Source: Agromyces ramosus (GTDB lineage: Bacteria; Actinomycetota; Actinomycetes; Actinomycetales; Microbacteriaceae). Taken from it: DNA of 64,000 nucleotides. The notes under the pieces are model-generated. The model saw only the letters and a list, made by a program, of their open reading frames with translations. It had not been told where the DNA came from and did not search any database. Position numbers and translations under genes: made by a program. This document shows, piece by piece, positions 57,332-64,000 of this stretch. Positions within the stretch are counted from its first letter, which is position 1. Each line of letters begins with the position of its first letter. The stretch spans positions 534,685-598,684 of the forward strand of contig NZ_SGWY01000002.1 in NCBI RefSeq assembly GCF_004216665.1, written 5' to 3'.

Positions 57332-58117
57332 TCACTCGATCGTGAACCCCGTGATCGCCACGGGCACGGCGGGCGCGCCATCGGTGCCGCCGTCGGCCGT
57401 TCCGGCGTCGGTGACGGCCGACTTGAGGTCGTCGAGGCCGCTCGTGACACGGCCGACGACGGTGTAGCCGCCGGCCTGGTCGGGGGAGAGCGTCGTGTCC
57501 TCGTAGACGATGAAGAACTGGCTGCCATGGCTGTAGCCGTCCAGCTGCTGGCGCGCCATCGCGATCGTGCCGGCCGGGTAGGCGTTGTCGGCCGGCGCGT
57601 TCTCGACGGGTCCGTAGCTGTACCCGGGGCCTCCCGTGCCGTCGCCGGCGGGATCGCCGCACTGCAGGACCCAGATGTTCTCCCGCGTGAGGCGGTGGCA
57701 GCTCGTGCCGTCGTAGAAGCCGTACTGGATGAGGCTGATCTCGCTGGAGACCGCCTGGGGGGCGGCCGCGCCGTCGAGCTCGATGCCGAGCGGGATGTCG
57801 TTGAGCGTGAGCGTGCCGGTCCAGGTGCGATCCTCGGCGATGTCCGCGGAGGGCACGTCGCCCTCGTTCTCGCCGGCGGGAGGAGTCGCGGTCGGCGTCG
57901 GCGTGGCCGTGGGCTCCGCCTCGGGCGTGCCGGGTCCGCCCCCGAAGTAGAACAGCTGGGCGGCGGTCGCGAGCGCGAGCACGACCACGAGGGCGATGAC
58001 GGCGATGACGTTGTCGCGCGAGCGGCGGCGCTGCTTGCGGACGTGCACCTCCTGGCGAGCCTGGTACGTGCGGAGGCGGGCGCGTTCCTCACGCGCCTGA
58101 CGGTCGTTCGATGCCAC
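57332..58117 (-). CDS. Membrane-anchored cyclophilin-type peptidylprolyl isomerase
   Basis: A 261-residue protein. A basic cytoplasmic N-terminus ([13 protein letters not shown]) leads to one membrane helix at residues 36-58, a Pro/Thr-rich linker ([15 protein letters not shown]) and an extracytoplasmic cyclophilin domain with [40 protein letters not shown] and [12 protein letters not shown]. It probably helps fold exported proteins. The GTG at 58117 has AAGGAG and fits; an upstream extension to 58159 crosses the promoter. Divergent from rarA. Confidence 0.93.
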   Translation of the reverse strand: MASNDRQAREERARLRTYQARQEVHVRKQRRRSRDNVIAVIALVVVLALATAAQLFYFGGGPGTPEAEPTATPTPTATPPAGENEGDVPSADIAEDRTWTGTLTLNDIPLGIELDGAAAPQAVSSEISLIQYGFYDGTSCHRLTRENIWVLQCGDPAGDGTGGPGYSYGPVENAPADNAYPAGTIAMARQQLDGYSHGSQFFIVYEDTTLSPDQAGGYTVVGRVTSGLDDLKSAVTDAGTADGGTDGAPAVPVAITGFTIE

Positions 58118-58148
58118 GCATGCTCCTTCTCGGGACTCCTGCGTGCCG

Positions 58149-58178
58149 ACTCTACGCAAGGCCGGTGGTCGGCACCAA
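58149..58178 (-). promoter_or_regulatory. Promoter of the cyclophilin gene
   Basis: On the minus strand TTGGTG (58178-58173), 18 bases, TAGAGT (58154-58149). The leader is about 25 nt with AAGGAG. The 10-bp repeats lie immediately upstream. Confidence 0.5.
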
Positions 58179-58180
58179 TC

Positions 58181-58210
58181 GCGTGCGCCCGCGTGCGCCC
58201 GCGTGCGCCC
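58181..58210. repeat. Three perfect tandem copies of a 10-bp unit
   Basis: GCGTGCGCCC repeated at 58181, 58191 and 58201, in the divergent region between the cyclophilin and rarA genes. A period of 10 bp is about one helical turn. Confidence 0.95.
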
Positions 58211-58250
58211 GCGGGTCGTCGGGGTCGGCCGGGGTGTCGGATGCCGCGGC

Positions 58251-58256
58251 TACGCT
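58251..58256 (+). promoter_or_regulatory. -10 element TACGCT, leaderless rarA
   Basis: TACGCT ends seven bases before the ATG at 58264. No ribosome site is present. Confidence 0.5.
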
Positions 58257-58263
58257 GGACGTC

Positions 58264-59691
58264 ATGGTGGACTCCAGCCCGGGGCTGCGTTCCGGCGCGA
58301 CGCCGCTCGCCGTGCGCATGCGCCCGACGAGTCTCGACGAGGTCGCCGGCCAGCGGCACCTGCTCACCCCGGGATCGCCGCTCGTCGCACTGGCGGGCGA
58401 TCGCACGGGCGAATCGGGCTCGGTCTCGGTCATCCTCTGGGGTCCGCCCGGCACGGGCAAGACCACGCTCGCGCAGGCGATCGCCCGCTCCTCGGGCCGC
58501 AAGTTCGTCGAGCTCTCCGCCGTCACGGCCGGCGTGCGCGACGTGCGCCAGGTGATGGAGGAGGCGCGCGCCAGCCGCGACCTCTACGGACTCTCCACGG
58601 TCCTCTTCCTCGACGAGATCCACCGCTTCACGAAGGCCCAGCAGGACGCGCTGCTCCCCGGCGTCGAGAACGGGTGGGTCATCCTCGTCGCCGCCACCAC
58701 CGAGAACCCCTCGTTCTCCGTCATCTCGCCGCTGCTCTCACGGTCGCTCCTGCTCACGCTCGAGCTCCTCACCGACGACGACCTCGGCGTCCTCGTCGAC
58801 CGTGCGGTCGCCGACCCGCGCGGGCTCGCCGGAGCGGTCGACCTCGAACCCGAGGCGCGCGCCGCGATCATCCGACTCGCCTCGGGCGACGCGCGGCGGG
58901 CCCTCACGGCGCTCGAGGCGGCGTCGGTCGCCGCGTCGCAGGTCGCCGCGGCCGCCGCCGCCGGCGACGGCGAGCCCGCGGCATCCGACGCCGGAGATGC
59001 CGACGACGGCGCCGACGACGGTCGTGCAGCGGATGCCGCCGTCCCGCCCCGACCCGTCGTGACCGCCGAGGTGGTGGCCCGCGCCGTCGATCGTGCGCTG
59101 CTGCGGTACGACCGCAACGGCGACGAGCACTACGACGTCATCAGCGCCTTCATCAAGTCGGTGCGCGGGAGCGACGTCGACGCCGCGCTGCACTACCTGG
59201 CGCGCATGATCGAGGCGGGTGAGGATCCGCGCTTCATCGCCCGGCGCATCATCGTGCTCGCGTCCGAGGACATCGGCATGGCCGACCCGACGGCGCTCGG
59301 CGTTGCCGTGGCCGCGGCCGACGCCGTGCAGTACATCGGCATGCCAGAGGGGCGCATCCCACTGGCCCAGGCGGTCGTGCACCTCGCGACCGCCCCGAAG
59401 TCGAACGCCGCGTACCTGGGCATCGACCGTGCGATCGCCGACGTCCGCGAGGGCCGGGCCGGTCGGGTGCCGAAGCACCTGCGCGATGCCCACTACCCCG
59501 GCGCGAAGCGGCTCGGCCACGGCAAGGGCTACAAGTACCCCCACGACGACGAGATCGGCGTGGTGCAGCAGGAGTACCTTCCCACCGAGCTTCGCGGCGC
59601 GACGTACTACCAGCCCACCGAGCACGGCAATGAACGCGAGGTGTCGGCGAGGCTCGCGAAGCTGCGACGCATCGTGCGGGGCGGACCCTGA
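58264..59691 (+). CDS. rarA: Replication-associated recombination protein A (RarA/MgsA)
   Basis: A 475-residue AAA+ ATPase related to clamp loaders and RuvB, acting at stalled forks. Walker A is [17 protein letters not shown], Walker [18 protein letters not shown], sensor 1 [20 protein letters not shown], and the C-terminal tetramerisation domain contains [20 protein letters not shown]. About 40 residues of Ala/Asp-rich low-complexity sequence (near 58930-59050) interrupt the lid region. The ATG at 58264 is the family start, so no extension upstream is supported. Confidence 0.96.
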   Translation: MVDSSPGLRSGATPLAVRMRPTSLDEVAGQRHLLTPGSPLVALAGDRTGESGSVSVILWGPPGTGKTTLAQAIARSSGRKFVELSAVTAGVRDVRQVMEEARASRDLYGLSTVLFLDEIHRFTKAQQDALLPGVENGWVILVAATTENPSFSVISPLLSRSLLLTLELLTDDDLGVLVDRAVADPRGLAGAVDLEPEARAAIIRLASGDARRALTALEAASVAASQVAAAAAAGDGEPAASDAGDADDGADDGRAADAAVPPRPVVTAEVVARAVDRALLRYDRNGDEHYDVISAFIKSVRGSDVDAALHYLARMIEAGEDPRFIARRIIVLASEDIGMADPTALGVAVAAADAVQYIGMPEGRIPLAQAVVHLATAPKSNAAYLGIDRAIADVREGRAGRVPKHLRDAHYPGAKRLGHGKGYKYPHDDEIGVVQQEYLPTELRGATYYQPTEHGNEREVSARLAKLRRIVRGGP

Positions 59692-59741
59692 CGCCTGCGC
59701 GGCCGGCTCGCCGTCCGATGAACGGCGGCGCGGCTCCGTGA

Positions 59742-59747
59742 TATCAT
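59742..59747 (+). promoter_or_regulatory. -10 element for rpsD
   Basis: TATCAT, predicted start near 59754 and a leader of about 155 nt, long for this window. Confidence 0.45.
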
Positions 59748-59835
59748 CTTCTCTGGCCTGAAGCCTGACCCTCGAGCGCGGCTGCGAGAGGATCACTGGC
59801 GAACGGGTGCGATCTGTAGCCGATCCACCCTTGGC

Positions 59836-59882
59836 GAATCCCTCTGACACAGATTCCCGGCGCACGATCGCGCCGCGAATTC
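59836..59882 (+). promoter_or_regulatory. Candidate structured RNA leader of rpsD
   Basis: GATTC (59852-59856) can pair upstream with GAATC (59836-59840) or join a hairpin CGGCGC-ACGATC-GCGCCG (59858-59875) whose outer pairs use GAAT (59877-59880). The two pairings exclude each other, as in an autoregulatory switch. No rpsD leader family is claimed. Confidence 0.4.
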
Positions 59883-59909
59883 ACTTGAGATTCTTCCGAA
59901 AGGACATTC

Positions 59910-60533
59910 GTGTCGAACCAGTCACGCAGCAAGACCCGCCTCTCCCGTGCGCTCGGCGTCGCCCTCACCCCGAAGGCCGCCAAGTACATGGAGAAGCGCC
60001 CGTACGCCCCCGGCGAGCACGGTCGCACCAAGCGCAAGCAGGACTCCGACTACGCCGTGCGTCTTCGCGAGAAGCAGCGCCTGCGCGCCCAGTACGGCAT
60101 CCGCGAGAAGCAGCTCCGCATCGCGTTCAACGAGGCTCGCCGCACCGACGGCCTGACCGGTGAGAACCTGGTCGAGCTGCTCGAGATGCGCCTTGACGCC
60201 CTGGTGCTCCGCGCCGGCTTCGCCCGCACGATCTCGCAGGCCCGCCAGTTCGTGGTGCACCGCCACATCCTCGTCGACGGCCAGATCGTCGACCGACCCT
60301 CGTTCCGCGTGAAGCCCGGCCAGCTCATCGGCGTCAAGCAGCGCTCCGAGGGCACCGAGCCGTTCCAGGTCGCCGCGGCCGGCGGCCACGTCGACGTGCT
60401 CCCGAAGCTCCCCGCCTACCTCGACGTGGAGCTCGACAAGCTCCACGCGACGCTCGTCCGTCGCCCGAAGCGCGCCGAGGTCCCCGTGACCTGTGACGTG
60501 CAGCTCGTCGTCGAGTACTACGCGGCTCGCTGA
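59910..60533 (+). CDS. rpsD: 30S ribosomal protein S4
   Basis: A 207-residue primary 16S rRNA binder. Its S4 RNA-binding domain spans LEMRLDALVLRAGFARTISQ and ARQFVVHRHILVDGQIVDRP. The N-terminal KRPYAPGEHGRTKRKQDSDY lacks the zinc Cys motif, so it is a C-minus S4. It lies alone outside the alpha operon, as in many Micrococcales. The GTG has a GAAAGGA site. A terminator follows. Confidence 0.98.
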   Translation: MSNQSRSKTRLSRALGVALTPKAAKYMEKRPYAPGEHGRTKRKQDSDYAVRLREKQRLRAQYGIREKQLRIAFNEARRTDGLTGENLVELLEMRLDALVLRAGFARTISQARQFVVHRHILVDGQIVDRPSFRVKPGQLIGVKQRSEGTEPFQVAAAGGHVDVLPKLPAYLDVELDKLHATLVRRPKRAEVPVTCDVQLVVEYYAAR

Positions 60534-60550
60534 CGCGACCACGCACTGGC

Positions 60551-60581
60551 CAGGGGCCGCGGGGCTTTCCCGCGGCCCCTG
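60551..60581 (+). terminator. Intrinsic terminator after rpsD
   Basis: Perfect 13-bp stem, arms 60551-60563 and 60569-60581, loop GCTTT, TTCC tail. Confidence 0.85.
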
Positions 60582-60693
60582 TTCCGTGCCTGCGGCATCT
60601 GCCTCCGCGGCATCCGTCGCCGCTAGACTGTCGAGCGCGGCGCGGCGGCCTCCGCAGGGCGCTGCTCGCGGGCGCTCGGCCATGACCGGCGCC

Positions 60694-60699
60694 TAGACT
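60694..60699 (+). promoter_or_regulatory. Candidate -10 element for the small gene/alaS
   Basis: TAGACT with predicted start near 60706. A second TAGACT lies at 60624-60629 and could form a tandem promoter. Confidence 0.4.
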
Positions 60700-60755
60700 A
60701 GCTGCAGGCGTGCCGAGCGGGACTCGTGCCGCGAATCGGTCAGAGGGAGCACTTC

Positions 60756-60959
60756 GTGAAGAGCATCGTGTGGTTCGCCGTGGGCGTCGCTGCAGGCTTC
60801 GTCGCCGCGCACCAGCTCAACCAGACCCAGCAGGGCCGGGAGTTCTTCTCGTCGGTCGATGCGAAGGCGCGGGCCTTCGGCAAGGCCATCGCCGAGGGCT
60901 ACCACGAGCGCGACGCCGAGCTCCGCGCCGAGGGCCTCGCGCCCGACGCCGCGCGCTGA
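60756..60959 (+). CDS. Small membrane-associated protein
   Basis: A 67-residue protein. An N-terminal hydrophobic helix (KSIVWFAVGVAAGFVAAHQL) is followed by an amphipathic helix (TQQGREFFSSVDAKARAFGK) and an acidic tail (EGLAPDAAR). It resembles the small helical proteins found between rpsD and alaS in Microbacteriaceae; function unknown. GGGAG precedes the GTG. alaS follows after 55 bp, so the two probably share a transcript. Confidence 0.75.
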   Translation: MKSIVWFAVGVAAGFVAAHQLNQTQQGREFFSSVDAKARAFGKAIAEGYHERDAELRAEGLAPDAAR

Positions 60960-61014
60960 CGCCGGCACCCCGACTCCGCCCGGTCGCACCGGGCCGCTGA
61001 ACCAGAACGGAATC

Positions 61015-63672
61015 ATGCAGACTGCAGACATCCGCCAGCGCTGGCTGGACTTCTTCGCCGCGCGCGGCCACACCGTCGTGCCCTCGGCCTCCCTCGTCTC
61101 CGACGACCCGACGCTGCTCTTCACCGTGGCCGGCATGGTGCCGTTCGTCCCGTACCTCACGGGCCTCGTGCCGCCGCCGTACCCGCGCGCCACGAGCGTG
61201 CAGAAGTGTATCCGGACGAACGACATCGAAGAGGTCGGCAAGACGCCGCGCCACGGCACGTTCTTCCAGATGAACGGCAACTTCTCCTTCGGCGACTACT
61301 TCAAGGAGGGCGCCATCAGCATGGCGTGGGAGCTGCTCACCACGCCCGAGGCCGACGGCGGGTACGGCTTCGAGCCGAAGGACCTCTGGGTGACCGTCTA
61401 CAAGGACGACGACGAGGCCATCGAGCTGTGGAAGCGGATCGCAGGGCTGCCCGAGGAGCGCATCCAGCGACTCGACAAGGACACGAACTACTGGCACACC
61501 GGCCAGCCCGGACCCGCGGGTCCGTGCTCCGAGATCTTCTTCGACCGCGGCCCCGCCTACGGCATCGACGGGGGACCGGCGACGGACGACGACCGCTACG
61601 TCGAGATCTGGAACCTCGTCTTCATGCAGTACCTCATCGACGACGTGAAGTCCAAGACCGACTTCCGCATCGTGCGGGAACTGCCGAAGAAGAACATCGA
61701 CACCGGCATGGGCCTCGAGCGCGTCGCGTTCATCAAGCAGGGCGTCGAGAACATGTACGAGATCGACCAGGTGCGCCCGGTGCTCGACCGCGCCGCGGAG
61801 ATCTCGGGCCGGCGGTACGGCGCGGTGCACGACGACGACGTGCGCATGCGCGTGATCGCCGACCACGTCCGCTCCTCGCTCATGCTGATGAGCGACGGCG
61901 TGACCCCGTCGAACGAGGGTCGCGGGTACATCCTCCGTCGGCTCCTGCGTCGCACCATCCGCGCGATGCGGCTGCTCGGCGTCGAGGGGCCGACCTTCCG
62001 CGAGCTGTTCGCCGCCTCGCGCGATGCCATGAAGGCGGCGTATCCCGAGGTCGCGCGCGACTACGCCCACATCGAGCAGCTCGCCCTCGGCGAGGAGGAG
62101 ACGTTCCTGCGCACGCTCGCGGCGGGCACCTCGATCCTCGACGGCGCCGTCGCGACGACCAAGGCCGCCGGACAGGCGGAGCTCGCCGGCGACACGGCGT
62201 TCCTCCTGCACGACACCTACGGCTTCCCGATCGAGCTGACCCTCGAGATGGCCGACGAGGCGGGCCTCGCGGTCGATCGCGGCGCGTTCGACGAGCTGAT
62301 GACCGCCCAGCGTACGCGCGCGAAGGCGGACGCGAAGTCGAAGAAGAAGGTGCTCGCCGACCTGTCCGTGTACGGCGACTTCCGCGCCAAGGGCGAGACG
62401 ATCTTCACCGGGTACACCGACCTCACGACCGAGTCGACCGTGCTCGGGCTCATCGTCGACGGCCGGCCGGTGCCGGTCGCCACCGCGGGGCAGACCGCTG
62501 AGGTCATCCTCGCGGAGACCTCCCTGTACGCGGAATCCGGCGGCCAGGCGCCCGACCAGGGCCGCATCGTGGGCAACGGGTTCGAGCTGGAGGTCATCGA
62601 CGTCCAGAAGCCCGTGAAGGGCCTGATCAGCCACACCGCCAAGGTGGTGTCCGGCGAGGTCGGCGTGGGCGTGCCCGCGACGACGCTCGTGGACGAGGAC
62701 TACCGGCGCGGCGCGACGCAGGCGCACTCCGGCACGCACCTCGTGCACGCGGCGCTCCGCCAGGTGCTCGGGCCGAACGCGCACCAGTCCGGGTCGTTCA
62801 ACAAGGCCGGGTACCTGCGCCTCGACTACGGGTGGAACTCCGCGCTGTCGCCCGAGACCCGCAGCGAGATCGAGGAGATCTCGAACAACGCCATCCGCGA
62901 CAACCTGCAGGTCGTCACCCGCGAGATGCCGCTCGACGAGGCGAAGGCCCTCGGCGCGATGGCGCTCTTCGGCGAGAAGTACGGCGACGTCGTGCGCGTC
63001 GTCGACATCGGCGGCCCGTGGTCGCGCGAACTCTGCGCCGGCACCCACGTCTCGACGAGCGCCGAGGTCGGCATGATCAACATCGTCGGCGAGTCGTCGG
63101 TCGGCGCCTCCAACCGGCGCGTCGAGTCGCTCGTCGGCATGGACGCCTTCCGCCGGTTCGCGGCCGAGCGGGCGCTCGTCTCCGAGCTGAGCACGAGCCT
63201 GAAGACCCGTCCCGAGCAGCTCGTCGACCGCGTCGGCGAGCTCGTGACCAGCCTGAAGTCGGCGGAGAAGCGGATCGCCCAGTTCGAGGCGCGGGCCCTC
63301 GCCGATCGCGTTCCGGCGCTCGCGGCGAACGCGACGCGCGTCGGCGACGTGCTCCTCGTCGCCGAGGCCGTCGGCTCGCTGGGTTCGGGCGATGAGCTGC
63401 GATCGCTCGCGACCGCCGTGCGCGGGAAGCTCGGCGACGCGGCATCCGTGGTGGCGCTCGCAGCCGAGGTCGGCGGCAAGCCGATCGCGATCGTCGCGAC
63501 GTCGCCCGCGGCCCGCGACGCGGGCGCGAATGCCGGCGCACTCGCGAAGACGATGGCGTCCGTGCTCGGAGGGGGCGGAGGCGGCAAGCCCGACCTCGCG
63601 CAGGGCGGTGGCAGCGACACGTCGGCGATCCCCGCGGCCCTCGACGCGGTGCGCCGCGAGCTCCACCGGTAG
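61015..63672 (+). CDS. alaS: Alanyl-tRNA synthetase
   Basis: An 885-residue class II synthetase. Motif 1-3 elements include RATSVQKCIRTNDIEEVGKT and GNFSFGDYFKEGAISMAWEL. The editing domain contains the zinc ligands of HSGTHLVHAALRQ and CAGTHVSTSAE. The C-terminal oligomerisation/DHH-A1 domain ends VLGGGGGGKPDLAQGGGSDT. Length is standard. The ATG at 61015 fits the family N-terminus ADIRQRWLDFFAARGHTVVP. ruvX starts 5 bp after its stop. Confidence 0.98.
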   Translation: MQTADIRQRWLDFFAARGHTVVPSASLVSDDPTLLFTVAGMVPFVPYLTGLVPPPYPRATSVQKCIRTNDIEEVGKTPRHGTFFQMNGNFSFGDYFKEGAISMAWELLTTPEADGGYGFEPKDLWVTVYKDDDEAIELWKRIAGLPEERIQRLDKDTNYWHTGQPGPAGPCSEIFFDRGPAYGIDGGPATDDDRYVEIWNLVFMQYLIDDVKSKTDFRIVRELPKKNIDTGMGLERVAFIKQGVENMYEIDQVRPVLDRAAEISGRRYGAVHDDDVRMRVIADHVRSSLMLMSDGVTPSNEGRGYILRRLLRRTIRAMRLLGVEGPTFRELFAASRDAMKAAYPEVARDYAHIEQLALGEEETFLRTLAAGTSILDGAVATTKAAGQAELAGDTAFLLHDTYGFPIELTLEMADEAGLAVDRGAFDELMTAQRTRAKADAKSKKKVLADLSVYGDFRAKGETIFTGYTDLTTESTVLGLIVDGRPVPVATAGQTAEVILAETSLYAESGGQAPDQGRIVGNGFELEVIDVQKPVKGLISHTAKVVSGEVGVGVPATTLVDEDYRRGATQAHSGTHLVHAALRQVLGPNAHQSGSFNKAGYLRLDYGWNSALSPETRSEIEEISNNAIRDNLQVVTREMPLDEAKALGAMALFGEKYGDVVRVVDIGGPWSRELCAGTHVSTSAEVGMINIVGESSVGASNRRVESLVGMDAFRRFAAERALVSELSTSLKTRPEQLVDRVGELVTSLKSAEKRIAQFEARALADRVPALAANATRVGDVLLVAEAVGSLGSGDELRSLATAVRGKLGDAASVVALAAEVGGKPIAIVATSPAARDAGANAGALAKTMASVLGGGGGGKPDLAQGGGSDTSAIPAALDAVRRELHR

Positions 63673-63677
63673 GCCGG

Positions 63678-64000
63678 ATGCGCCAGGGAGCGAGACTCGG
63701 CATCGACGTGGGGCGGGCGCGCATCGGCGTCGCCCGGTGCGACGCCGGCGGACTCCTCGCGGTTCCCGTGGAGACCGTGCCGCGTGCGCAGGAGGGTGAT
63801 GCGGACATCCGCCGGATCCTCGAGCTCGCCGACGAGTACGGGGCCATCGAGCTCGTGGTGGGTCATCCGCTCTCGTTGTCGGGGGCTCCGACGCCGTCGA
63901 CCGACGATGCGATCGCCTTCGCCGCTCGCCTCGCCGCGGCCGGATCCACCGTGCGGCTGGTGGACGAGCGGCTCTCGACCGTGAGCGCCCAACAGGCCCT
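63678..64000 (+). CDS. ruvX: Putative pre-16S rRNA nuclease/Holliday junction resolvase RuvX (YqgF), 3' end outside window
   Basis: The first 107 residues of a YqgF/RuvX nuclease, open to the end of the window. Visible motifs are LGIDVGRARIGVARCD (first catalytic Asp), IELVVGHPLSLSG (substrate loop), and LVDERLSTVSAQQA (Glu and the start of the ERLST motif). The last conserved Asp lies beyond the window. In E. coli YqgF processes the 5' end of pre-16S rRNA. It follows alaS by 5 bp, the common alaS-ruvX-mltG order. Confidence 0.95.
   Translation, partial: MRQGARLGIDVGRARIGVARCDAGGLLAVPVETVPRAQEGDADIRRILELADEYGAIELVVGHPLSLSGAPTPSTDDAIAFAARLAAAGSTVRLVDERLSTVSAQQA

Overview
The window is a dense piece of a high-GC actinobacterial chromosome. 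Gene content and order point to the Micrococcales, most likely Microbacteriaceae and possibly an Agromyces-like genome. The genus is an inference. The evidence is SepH, the DUF4193/DUF3093/DUF3710/DUF3159/DUF3000 set, paired clpP genes upstream of clpX, two glutamyl-free tRNA loci, and the thrS-HIT-pdxST-yebC-ruvCAB-yajC-secDF-rsh order. I see no transposase, integrase, phage gene, CRISPR array, rRNA operon or defence island. This is core chromosome with a few lineage-specific inserts.

Layout: (1) 1-10.6 kb: the tail of an amidohydrolase; a multicopper oxidase overlapping a histidine kinase gene, followed after a terminator by a response regulator; a membrane protein; Dps; tRNA-Gly(TCC); an NTF2-like protein; and a 1260-residue zinc-ribbon membrane protein. 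(2) 10.7-16.2 kb: tRNA-Pro, trigger factor, a TPR-like protein, clpP1, clpP2, clpX, and a small gene under a perfect SOS box. (3) 16.2-25.3 kb: sepH, DUF4193, DUF3093, dut, DUF3710, DUF3159, aconitase under a 20-bp palindromic operator, and dxs. (4) 25.4-34.6 kb: a fatty-acid beta-oxidation pair, RNase D, DUF3000, an alpha/beta hydrolase, SufE, a rhodanese and ZapE. (5) 34.6-40.7 kb: an ammonium transporter behind a GlnR-type box, a PemK/MazF-like protein, a VOC protein, four tRNA genes (Val, Gly, Cys, Val), a secreted beta-helix enzyme and an unknown protein. (6) 40.8-55.3 kb: thrS, HIT, pdxS-pdxT, hemerythrin-like, DUF1697, yebC, ruvCAB, yajC-secD-secF and the bifunctional (p)ppGpp enzyme. 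(7) 55.3-64 kb: an AbiEi-like protein, DUF349, a membrane-anchored cyclophilin, rarA, rpsD, a small membrane protein, alaS and the start of ruvX.

How the genes fit together: protein quality control (trigger factor, ClpXP1P2), Sec secretion (YajC-SecD-SecF), Holliday-junction processing (RuvABC, RarA, RuvX), aminoacylation (ThrS, AlaS), vitamin B6 synthesis (PdxST), isoprenoid entry (DXS) and the stringent response (RSH) are all represented. Regulation can be read in several places: a GlnR-type nitrogen box, a LexA box, a TamR-like palindrome over the aconitase start site, and many TANNNT -10 elements placed 6-7 nt from the start codon, which suggests leaderless mRNAs.

The most unusual window-wide signal is the 8-mer CGGATGCC (or its complement). 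I counted 45 copies by eye, against roughly five expected from composition. No intergenic gap exceeds about 300 bases.
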